A stretch of DNA of 64,000 nt from positions 1 through 64,000 of the forward strand of contig JALBYF010000030.1 in NCBI GenBank assembly GCA_023212725.1, given 5' to 3'. Shown one piece after another: positions 29,313-37,112 of the stretch. A model generated the notes under the pieces. It saw nothing but the letters and a program-made list of their open reading frames with translations, did no database searches and was not told the DNA's origin. The position numbers were made by a program, and so were the translations under genes. Each line of letters opens with the position of its first letter. Within the stretch, counting starts at the first letter, position 1. Origin of the DNA: Tranzscheliella williamsii. Its lineage: Eukaryota > Basidiomycota > Ustilaginomycetes > Ustilaginales > Ustilaginaceae.

Positions 29313-29375
29313 TATATATACGGTGCAGTTCGGCGCGACGCCAGCTGAGCCCACTTCGTTACGTGGGCCGGCCCG
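29313..29375 (-). promoter_or_regulatory. Promoter block of copy 1: TATA box and conserved inverted repeat
   Basis: TATATATA occupies 29313-29320, 58 bp before the start codon. Further upstream (about 29346-29369) is an inverted repeat, GAGCCCAC and GTGGGCC arms around TTCGTTAC. The same block recurs ahead of copy 2, in altered form ahead of copy 3 and in relic 4. Conservation across copies suggests a shared regulatory site; the binding factor is unknown. Confidence 0.55.
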
Positions 29376-29409
29376 CTCGCTGTGGCGGAATTCATAAGCC
29401 CACAACCTC

Positions 29410-29494
29410 CCCACCGACGACAAGCTCCCACCGACGACAAGCTCCCACCGACGACAAGCTCCCACCGACGACAAGCTCCCACCGACGACAAGCT
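29410..29494 (+). repeat. 17-bp minisatellite, five units
   Basis: Five exact tandem units of CCCACCGACGACAAGCT lie about 155-240 bp upstream of the copy 1 start codon. The corresponding place upstream of copy 2 has a single degenerate unit-like motif, so the array expanded after the duplication. Confidence 0.85.
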
Positions 29495-29553
29495 CCCCAC
29501 CGACCAAACAGCTCGCTGTCCTACTTCACTTTACAGCGCAGGGTCGACCGGTG

Positions 29554-30320
29554 CAATGAGCTGGAACGAGCGAGGGAACAAACAAAAGGAAGGAACGCTG
29601 ACGGAACGGATCAGATTGCTGAGACAAGACGGTGACCAAATGGTTGGTAGTGTGAAGGAAGGGGGGTCGCGACACTTTTCAACTTGACAGGCGCCCAAAC
29701 AGAAAGAGGCTCCGTCCCGGAGACAATAAAGAAAAGGCGTAGTAACGAAGGGAGTGAAGGAGCGATGACGACGAGCGAAGTAACGATAGCGATGAAGAAG
29801 TAGCGTGATAGCCGGATCACGATGGGAAGAGAATCCCAAACCTTACGAGCTTTGACAGATTCGCTGACCAGGATGCCGGGAACAGCGTTTGAGATGGCGA
29901 GAACCTTGTCGAGGTGTTGACCCCATTGGTCACGATCCAGGATGACGCTGGGATCAACGTTCCTTAGCAACTTGATCCGTTCCATCAGCGTCCCGTTTTG
30001 CTTGTTCGCTCACTTTGTTTGGCTCATTACATTGGGGGGCCAACCCAGAACGAAAGGGTTCCGTCGTCATCTCTAGCATCCTTGTCATCATCAGCAGTTT
30101 TCAGCACCATCCGCGCTCGCTTCTGTCGCCATCGCTAGCATCCTCGTCACCGTCAGCTTCTTGTCTCTTGTCAGCACTTTCAATACCAACAGTTAGCTCT
30201 CTCGCTGTTCTCAGTTAGCACTACCGTCTCGTCAGCGTTCATGCTAGCAATCCTCAAGTCAGCGTCTGTCCAAGTCGGCGTTTCCTTCACAGCCGTCACT
30301 ATCAGTTAGCAATTGCTAAG
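29554..30320. mobile_element. Retroelement-like insertion with inverted arms
   Basis: Homology between repeat units 1 and 2 stops at about 29553, and foreign sequence begins. Its left end (plus strand, 29554-29637) and its reverse complement at 30028-29945 are similar over about 80 bp, sharing GACGGAACGGATCA/GATGGAACGGATCA. Both arms encode the same start of a protein, (T/M)ERI(R/K)LLR. The minus-strand frame 29985-29611 continues for 124 residues (WGQHLDKVLAISNAVPGIL) without a recognisable domain. 30030-30320 is a region of degenerate 'tagcatcctcgtca'-type repeats. It may be two inverted fragments of one retroelement or a foldback element. Confidence 0.45.
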
Positions 30321-30588
30321 GACGGTTGACCAATGGTGGTGGTGTGGAGATCGGGATCGTGACGAGGAGCGTAGCGGCATGCATACCACCCCCAGAGCAC
30401 TCGACCCACATCCCATGCAGTTAACTCGCTGACCCGCAGTGGATGTTTCAGTTCGCGCACGCGTCCTGTGTACAGATTACGGACCACATGTTCGAAGAGC
30501 TGCCCACAGAATGGCACGGATCAACTGTAGACAACACGGATCAGATCGTCGACCTGGAGCGGATCGCGATGCGGCCGCAGAAAGCCCC

Positions 30589-31086
30589 TTACAGCGGAGG
30601 CAAGGCGTTGCCGGGGCACACAGTGCTTTCGGTCGCAAAGCCAAGTTCCTGGTATGAGCAGCAGTCGGCACTGCCCTTCTTGACCTTGCCAAGAATCCGA
30701 ATGTAGGGCGCATAATTCCCTGGGCCGCCGGCGTAAAGGTAAAGGTCTTGCACGCAATCAAAAGAGAAGTCTGTTGATTGTAGCAAAGCAAGATGGATGG
30801 CTCAGTTGTCTGTCTACTCAAGGGGGAAAGAGGGGTCCGTCTGGTGCTTACAGCGCTGGTCACGGGAGAAGATCAGATGCGAGCTTTGCCCTTCAGGCAT
30901 TGCGTACCAGTTAGCATCATGAGACAGCGACGCGCACAGGTAGTCTGGCTTCGCGGCGGGACTGCAGTGCTCACGCCATAGGCCGTCGTCTGTCACGCCA
31001 GGTGAGAAGCCTTGGGGGTCGCCGCGCACCGAGACCAAGACCATGGCAAGCAGCGATGCCAGCAGGACCGTCGTGATGCGTGTCAT
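30589..31086 (-). CDS. Small secreted cysteine-containing protein, array copy 2 (effector-like)
   Basis: Two exons: 31086-30852 and 30770-30589, with the same intron position and phase as copy 1, giving 138 residues. The signal peptide is MTRITTVLLASLLAMVLVSV, followed by RGDPQGFSPGVTDD. Cysteines match copy 1: REHC, YLC, FDC, SADCC, TVC. The C-terminus ends VCPGNALPPL at a TAA placed as in copy 1. Exon 1 of the two copies is nearly the same length (235 nt each) and close in sequence, so duplication is fairly recent. Unlike copy 1, reading past this stop through a hypothetical second intron meets a TGA at once, so the short form is favoured here. TATATATA lies 62 bp upstream. Function is unknown. 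Confidence 0.65.
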
Positions 31087-31147
31087 TCTTGCTCCTGTGT
31101 GCAGTACTTGGCGGACGAAACAAGCAAGGTCGGTCGCTGACCGCCAC

Positions 31148-31215
31148 TATATATACGGTGCAGTTCGGCGCGATGCCAGCTGAGCCCACTTCGTTACGTG
31201 GGCCCGCCCGCTCGT
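31148..31215 (-). promoter_or_regulatory. Promoter block of copy 2: TATA box and conserved inverted repeat
   Basis: TATATATA at 31148-31155 and the GAGCCCAC/GTGGGCC inverted repeat around 31182-31205 are almost identical to the copy 1 promoter. The rest of 31087-31429 is promoter and 3' flank of the neighbouring unit. Confidence 0.55.
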
Positions 31216-31429
31216 CGTGGCGGAATTCATAAGCCCACACCTCCCCACCAACCAGACAGCCCGTTGTCTTACTTCAGTTTACAACGCAGGGTCAACCGGC
31301 TCGCCGTTCAGTTGCCGTGCAGGCTGAGCTGCGGGCCCAACGGCATGCACGCCACCCGCAGACTCGAGCGACAACCCACGCAGTCAGCTCGCTGGCCCGC
31401 GGTGGGCGCTTTTGGACCGCACACACGGA

Positions 31430-31954
31430 CTATACACTGTACAGAACGGGAACCATATCTTCGACGAGGAGTTGGGGGCATTTAGACCGGAGACCATCGT
31501 CGCGGGGGCACGCGGTGTAGGCCGGCAGACTGCCAGCGATGTACTCGTAGCCGCAGCAGTCGGCACCGTCAACCGTGGCCCTACCGAGAATGGCGATGTA
31601 GGGTTTTTCCTTTCTGGAGTCGTAATAATAGGGTAAGGCCCGGCACCGCACTCCAAATTGAAGTCTTCGATTGTAGTAAAGGCAAAGGGTTCAGTCGTCA
31701 GACCAAGAGGGGTAAGAAGGCCCGGCTGTCGGCTTACAGTGCTTTCCGCCAGAGTAGACTAGCTGCGAGCCGTACTTCCCGAGAATTGAGTACACGCCGT
31801 GAGCGTCTCTGTTGCGTTTTGTGCACAAGAACCCGGGCTGCACGGCGAGATTGCAGAGCTCTTTCCATTTGTTATCGTCTTGGAGGCCAAGGGAGAAGCC
31901 GTTGTAGTCGCCACGCACCGGAATAACAGAGAGCAGCGAGGCCAAGAGGGCCAT
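31430..31954 (-). pseudogene. Divergent array copy 3 of the small secreted protein family
   Basis: Exon 1 (31954-31738) reads MALLASLLSVIPVRGDYNGF, then KELC and GFLC, ending SGGKH at a GTAAGC donor. Aligned to copies 1 and 2, the original start codon is now CTG and the first ATG lies five codons further in, so the signal peptide is shortened. Splicing to the homologous acceptor gives FNLEC in register, but the frame then departs from YYYDSRKEKPYIAIL and ADCCGYEY. A frameshift lies near 31630-31645, unless an acceptor at 31651 (TTGGAG) is used, which restores a 145-residue protein ending MVPVLYSV. Either it is a decaying gene or one with a shifted splice site. Confidence 0.5.
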
Positions 31955-32656
31955 CTTGGCGAAAGTCAGCGTGCGGTTGTGTGTACGGCGCTGGTCGTGG
32001 GGGAAATCACAACGTTGGGCGGATCTGGAGAGCAGGACAAATGGACGCCACCCGCCACTTCGTCTACGGAAGCGCAGCACAGCGCCACAACGGCATACCG
32101 AACAGCCCACTGCCTTACCGCACAGCACCCACAGCAGCATGCAGGCCAGTCCACTGCCGTACCGTGGGCTGGCGGCGTGGGCTGTGATAGAACTCGTAAG
32201 CCACCATCGCAGGCTGTCCCACTTCATTCCAGCCACGAAGACACCGAGCCGTCCGGCTCGCTGTCTGTTGCTATGCAGGCAGGCAGCGGTCCGAACGGCA
32301 ACACACCCACACCACCCCAACAGTGCCCGAATTCAAACAGCGGGCTGAAAGACCCTAGCCTCGGTGACAAGGCATGAAGGGGCATAGGCAAAGCTGCCCG
32401 CGGCCACGCATGCCGACATAGTTGCTCTAACATCTGTCGTGCGTTCAATTTAACCTAACATCACACACGTTCTCTTCACCGTCACCGAGTGTGTGACTGT
32501 GACTGCATCCTTTCGTCGCTCCTCCATCTATCGGGTTGTCTGACGCACCAGTCCCTCGGTGGACGAAGAAGAGCTCTCAGACTAAGCAAGAGGCTGCGCA
32601 GCGTGCAGGCAATGCGGTGGTGACGAGCGCAGCCGGGGCGCCTGGATCATACGGCC
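31955..32656. other. Upstream region of copy 3 and CDK11-type gene
   Basis: The block at about 32148-32240 corresponds to the promoter inverted repeat and flank of copies 1 and 2 (it also ends in 'cgtaagcc' and 'ctgtcccacttcatt'). No TATATATA is present. The remainder is the divergent promoter of the kinase gene. No other gene was seen. Confidence 0.4.
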
Positions 32657-34294
32657 ATGGTCTCTCCTTCTTTGATCCACCCGCTTTCAGGGTCACCGCC
32701 GGCGCCGCAACCCGGGCTAGAGCCGCGTTACGAGCAGGACCGCGAGGACGGCTTCGACAGCCAGCACCTTTCGTCCCCAGGAGCTCGTCCGAGGGTCGGG
32801 AAACCTTCCAAGCGACCGCGGCTGGGCGAAGAAGATGACAGACCGGCGCCGTCCCGCAGATCACCGCAGCTGGATCAGGCGCCGATAGAGCAGGAACCAG
32901 TGCTTGGCAATGGGCGTGTTGCCTCGGAAGCAGACCAGCAGTTGGAGGTGCCGCTGGGCTCGGGTCTGGGACCGCAAGCATCTGCGTCGCCGCGGCTACC
33001 CACGCACTTCAACGCTGAGCGCAGTGCTGCGCCAGTGCCGCCGCTGTGGCAGGCGCTTTCGCGGCAGGCGCACCCGCCGATCCAGTCCTCGCGGTCGGTG
33101 TACGCGTACGAGAAGCTCAACCACATACAGGAAGGGTCGTACGGCGTTGTCTTCCGAGCACGGCTGCGGGCCAATGCCGCGACGAAGGCAACTAGGCAAG
33201 ATTCGGAGCCGGATGCGGCGGTCGACGGTGCGCTCAAGCCCGGCTCGGTCGTCGCGATCAAGAAGTTGAAGCTGGACAGCTCGGCGTCGAGCGGCGTCGG
33301 GGGGTTCCCCATCACGGCGCTGCGAGAGATCCAGACGCTGCACCTCGCGCAGCCGCACGCCGCAGTGCTACGTCTGCACGAGGTGTGCGTCGGGCAGACG
33401 CTGTCGCAGATCTTCCTGGTGATGGAGTTTGTCGAGCACGATCTGCGGACGCTGCTGTCGACGTTCGCCAAGACGCGTTCCGGCTTCCTGCGCTCCGAGG
33501 CCAAGCAACTTATGAAGCAGCTGCTGGAGGCGATGGACCATTTGCACGGGCGGTGGATCACGCACCGCGATCTCAAGACGAGCAATCTGCTGCTGAGCAA
33601 TCGTGGGCGGCTAAAGGTGGCTGACTTTGGGTTGGCGCGGCGGTATGGCGATCCGATTGCGGGCTGGACGCAACCGACGGCGCCGGGGCGGTATACGCGC
33701 GGCGGGGAGGTCGAGGTTGAGGCCGAGGAGGGCGCGGGAATGACGGGACTGGTGGTGACGCTGTGGTACCGCGCGCCCGAGCTACTCCTGCTCGGCCTGT
33801 GCGGCGAGCGCGCGCCGCGCACGCTCGCCCCCTACGACGAGAAGATCGACATGTGGAGCGTCGGCTGCGTCTTCGCCGAGCTGCTCGGCTGCGGCGCACC
33901 TCTCTTCGAAGGCCGTGACGAGCCCGACCAGTGGCGCCGCATCGTCCGTCTCCTGGGCGAGCCCGACGCCTGGCCCGACTACACCCGCTGCCGCTCCCTC
34001 CTCCCGCGCCCCCCCCGCCCCGACCCCACCACACCCCCCCTCCCCGCCCGCTTCAACCCCCCCCTCCCCCCCGCCGCCCTTGACCTCCTCCAACAACTGC
34101 TCCGTTACAACCCAGCCGCCCGCCCCTCCGCCCACACCGCCCTCAACCATCCCTACTTCACCGAAGACCCCCGCCCCGCCCATCCAGACGCTTTCCCCAC
34201 CTTCCCCTCCCCCGCTCAGAAAGCAGGCTCCCGCGCCTCCTCCCCTCCTCCGCGACCACCTCCCAATGCGTACCCGCTCGAATTTGACTTCTAA
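32657..34294 (+). CDS. CDK11 (PITSLRE)-type cyclin-dependent protein kinase
   Basis: Single exon, 545 residues. The kinase domain begins near residue 150: YEKLNHIQEGSYGVVFRA (Gly loop), VVAIKKLKL (Lys), then GFPITALREI, the CDK11-type version of the cyclin-binding helix. The catalytic HRDLKTSNLLL, DFGLARRYG and TLWYRAPELLLL follow, then KIDMWSVGCVFAELLG. The helix motif and the 'EHDL' hinge fit the CDK11/Cdc2L family, which acts in transcription and pre-mRNA processing. The activation segment between DFG and APE is about 20 residues longer than usual, with an acidic insert VEVEAEEGAG. The last 120 residues are Pro-rich and encoded by near-pure C tracts (34010-34080). The N-terminal 145 residues are disordered. 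The kinase call is firm, the CDK11 subtype likely. Confidence 0.87.
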   Translation: MVSPSLIHPLSGSPPAPQPGLEPRYEQDREDGFDSQHLSSPGARPRVGKPSKRPRLGEEDDRPAPSRRSPQLDQAPIEQEPVLGNGRVASEADQQLEVPLGSGLGPQASASPRLPTHFNAERSAAPVPPLWQALSRQAHPPIQSSRSVYAYEKLNHIQEGSYGVVFRARLRANAATKATRQDSEPDAAVDGALKPGSVVAIKKLKLDSSASSGVGGFPITALREIQTLHLAQPHAAVLRLHEVCVGQTLSQIFLVMEFVEHDLRTLLSTFAKTRSGFLRSEAKQLMKQLLEAMDHLHGRWITHRDLKTSNLLLSNRGRLKVADFGLARRYGDPIAGWTQPTAPGRYTRGGEVEVEAEEGAGMTGLVVTLWYRAPELLLLGLCGERAPRTLAPYDEKIDMWSVGCVFAELLGCGAPLFEGRDEPDQWRRIVRLLGEPDAWPDYTRCRSLLPRPPRPDPTTPPLPARFNPPLPPAALDLLQQLLRYNPAARPSAHTALNHPYFTEDPRPAHPDAFPTFPSPAQKAGSRASSPPPRPPPNAYPLEFDF

Positions 34295-34373
34295 ACACAC
34301 GCACTCGTCTCGACGGAGAAAAGCCCGGATGGAAGTACAAGTACACAGAAGAGGGCTGGTGCAGGGGGAATGT

Positions 34374-37112
34374 CTAGAGGGGGAGCGGGTCGGTGGGGTT
34401 GGTGGGGTCGGCAGGGAGGGACTGGTTGAGGGTGCGGAGGCGGCGGGCTTCGGCGGCTTGGAGTTTGCGGGTAGATTCGCGGAGGTCGGCGTCGAGGCGG
34501 TCGCGCTCTGCGGTGGCGGCGGCGAGGTGGTGGGCGGCCTGGCGCTGTTTCTGGCGGTGGAGGCGACGGGCGGCGAGGTGGTGGATGCGCGGGTCGAGGC
34601 GCTCGTAGAGGAGCTGCTCGAGCGCGTGGGCCTGGCGGACGGCGAGGCGGTGCTGGGCACGGAGCCGATGGAGGAAGGCATACACCTCGGCCGGCTTGAT
34701 CGTGTCGAGCCGCAGCGGCGCCAGCTCTTCCGTGCCCGCCGCAACCGCGCCGTCGGAGGCCGAAGCCTGGGCGCGCGCGCGCGCAAACCGCGCGCCATAG
34801 ACCCGCCACGCCGCATCAATCACCTTGACCTCGCTCAGCTTGTTCTCCAGCGCCTGCGACAGGACCCCCCGCAGCCACCGCAGCTCGCCCGTCGCCCGCC
34901 GCCCAGACGCGAGCGAAAATACCGGCTCCAGCATGGACGCGCTGATCGAAAACGTAGGCGGCTCCAACATGGGCAGGAATCCCGCTTCCAGAGCGCGTCC
35001 CGGCACCGCCTCGTGTGCCACGTGCTCCGGCCGCGGCCGCGCTGGCTCGGCACTCTCGTCAGCCCCTTCCACAGCAGGTACAGGCGTGTCCGCCGCCACC
35101 TCCTCCTGTGGCGCGGCTGCAACGATCTCGATGCCAAGATTGCGCGCGGTGCGAAGCAGAAGCTTGGCAGAGTGCTCCTGAGCCTCTTGCAACAGGCTCT
35201 TGGCAAAAAGGATGTAACTGCCCTTGACGCGCCGATCCATCTCGACCGATCGCTGTCCTCCACCCTGAAGATCCGCCAAAGCCGACTCTGTCGACTCCTT
35301 GGCGAGAAAGGCGACCGACTTGTTTGACCCGTCCACCTTGAGCGCCACCGGCGCCCGGAGCGGTTCGACCTCAGTGCAACAGTGGCGCAAGAGGATCTCA
35401 AACGTTTTCGTGTTGGGGGCGATCTGATGGGGTTGAGTATACGGAAAAACGGCGGGCAGCTGGCTGTCGGTGCTGATCTCCTCGTGTCCGTCAGGTTCGT
35501 CGGTAGGATGTCGCATACTGTTGAAAATGTCCTTGAAGTTGGTTGAAAATAGAGGGCCGTGCAGAGAAGCTTCGCTGGCTTCGAAACGCCGCCTGTTTGG
35601 CAGGGGTTTGGCTAGCGTCTCGTAGGTTGCCACCATCTCAGGCACTGTTGCCTGTTCGCCTAGGGTCATCAGGATGGTGTTGAGCGTATGTGTATTCGGA
35701 TAGAGGCCGTTAGCCGCTCGCTCTTGCGACGTTGCCGAATCCGGCGAAGATAGGTCAATGCCGTAGGCCTGTTGCATCAGCAGATAGAGCCCATCGACGT
35801 GGCCGGCCAAGCGAAGCGATCTGGCGGCAAAGTCAAGTGTGATCTGGTTGGGAGTAACGCCGTGGTCCTTCATGTCCTTCAAGAGAGCCATGGTGCGAAG
35901 CGCAGCCAGGATGGCGGCGGCCCGAGCGGAAGGCGCCAGCACCTGGCCAAACTTGGCCAAGCCTGAAGCGGCTGCGCGGGCCGACTTGTCCAGCTGCTTC
36001 TTTTTCCCGCTATAGTCAAGCGCTTTGGAAGCCTCACTCTTCTGCACCCTTTCAATCTGCTCAGTGGCATGGCGGCTGAGGCCGATCATAAGCTCCCGGT
36101 AGGTATACTTGTTGGGATGCAACGCTGCTGCTGCACCTTTGGCCGACGCTCCCATCATCTCATTCCAGATGGAGGACATGGGACCAATATGGCCCCCGGA
36201 AGCTAGCCGTGAAAGAACGTGATTGTAGTCGGCAAGGGCAGGAAGCGGCTCTGGTTGCTTGGCTGGTTGCTCGAGGCTGGCGGAAGGTGAAATTGTAACA
36301 GCGGCAGCAGCAGCTGCGGCCGCGTGCGATCGCATATCGCGAAAGATGATCTGAACTCTCCTCATGTACTCGCGAACGCTGTGATGTTGATTGAAGATGG
36401 TGCTGGAATGGCGGGAGCTATGGGGCTGAGCAGAGACGATCTTGCTAGGCAGTTGTCCGTCCCGGAGGGAGTTTTGGTGTTCTTGAAGGGTCTCTCTGCG
36501 CTTACTCTCGGCTCGCGAGAGCTTGCGCGTGCGGGCGACAGAGGGGTCGATGGCACGGAGCAACTGCTGGTGATGCGAGGGTTCTAGTTGGGCGAGTAGC
36601 GAGGCAGGTTCTAGGGCGTCCCCGTTGTTCTGCGCATTGGTATAATGTTCCTTGACATCCATATATGCTTTCCACACGCGGTTAGCGGCAGGGTCGCGAG
36701 ATGTACTGTAGATCTCAGCGATCAACTTCTTGACAAGGGGATGTTTTCTTTGCACATGATTCTTCTCCGAGTGTGCCCAGCTGAGAGTCTTGGGAAAGAA
36801 GAAGGACCAGCTTTCTGATTGCTTCGAGTTCGGCTGGGCCGTGGACGGTCTCGAGGAAAGCGCCATAGATGAAGCATGGGGACGATGCGTATGGCTGTTC
36901 GGAAGACTAGTGTCGGTAGCTTGACGGGAAGATGAGACCGTCGATGCTGGGGTCGATGCTGGGGTTGATGCTGGGGTCGTTATCGCCGACGTTGTTAGCG
37001 CCGACGTCGAGGCCAGCGCCATGGCTCGAGTCTGGCTTCCGAGCCGAGCTGGACGCTGCGCCGCTGCCCAAGAGGGCACCAGGTTGCGGCGACTATAGCA
37101 TCGTAGCACCAT
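34374..37112 (-). CDS. PPR-like mitochondrial protein
   Basis: Single exon, 912 residues. The N-terminus (MVLRCYSRRNLVPSWAAAQR) is Arg-rich without acids and looks like a mitochondrial presequence. The middle has helical-repeat text in the style of pentatricopeptide repeats: YNHVLSRLASGGHIGPMSSI, NKYTYRELMIGLSRHA, LLKDMKDHGVTPNQITLDFA, NTHTLNTILMTLGEQATVPE and NTKTFEILLRHC. The repeats are divergent, so a tool may find only two or three. The C-terminus is a charged helix ending PADPTNPTDPLPL. Fungal PPR proteins of this type bind organellar RNA for expression or maturation; the target is unknown. It is tail-to-tail with the CDK11-type gene, with 79 bp between stops. Confidence 0.7.
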   Translation of the reverse strand: MVLRCYSRRNLVPSWAAAQRPARLGSQTRAMALASTSALTTSAITTPASTPASTPASTVSSSRQATDTSLPNSHTHRPHASSMALSSRPSTAQPNSKQSESWSFFFPKTLSWAHSEKNHVQRKHPLVKKLIAEIYSTSRDPAANRVWKAYMDVKEHYTNAQNNGDALEPASLLAQLEPSHHQQLLRAIDPSVARTRKLSRAESKRRETLQEHQNSLRDGQLPSKIVSAQPHSSRHSSTIFNQHHSVREYMRRVQIIFRDMRSHAAAAAAAAVTISPSASLEQPAKQPEPLPALADYNHVLSRLASGGHIGPMSSIWNEMMGASAKGAAAALHPNKYTYRELMIGLSRHATEQIERVQKSEASKALDYSGKKKQLDKSARAAASGLAKFGQVLAPSARAAAILAALRTMALLKDMKDHGVTPNQITLDFAARSLRLAGHVDGLYLLMQQAYGIDLSSPDSATSQERAANGLYPNTHTLNTILMTLGEQATVPEMVATYETLAKPLPNRRRFEASEASLHGPLFSTNFKDIFNSMRHPTDEPDGHEEISTDSQLPAVFPYTQPHQIAPNTKTFEILLRHCCTEVEPLRAPVALKVDGSNKSVAFLAKESTESALADLQGGGQRSVEMDRRVKGSYILFAKSLLQEAQEHSAKLLLRTARNLGIEIVAAAPQEEVAADTPVPAVEGADESAEPARPRPEHVAHEAVPGRALEAGFLPMLEPPTFSISASMLEPVFSLASGRRATGELRWLRGVLSQALENKLSEVKVIDAAWRVYGARFARARAQASASDGAVAAGTEELAPLRLDTIKPAEVYAFLHRLRAQHRLAVRQAHALEQLLYERLDPRIHHLAARRLHRQKQRQAAHHLAAATAERDRLDADLRESTRKLQAAEARRLRTLNQSLPADPTNPTDPLPL

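Noticed and set aside
31691..32320. 209-residue minus-strand frame including a 5' extension of copy 3
   Set aside because: The extension runs through the promoter block shared with copies 1 and 2 and has no ATG matching the family start.
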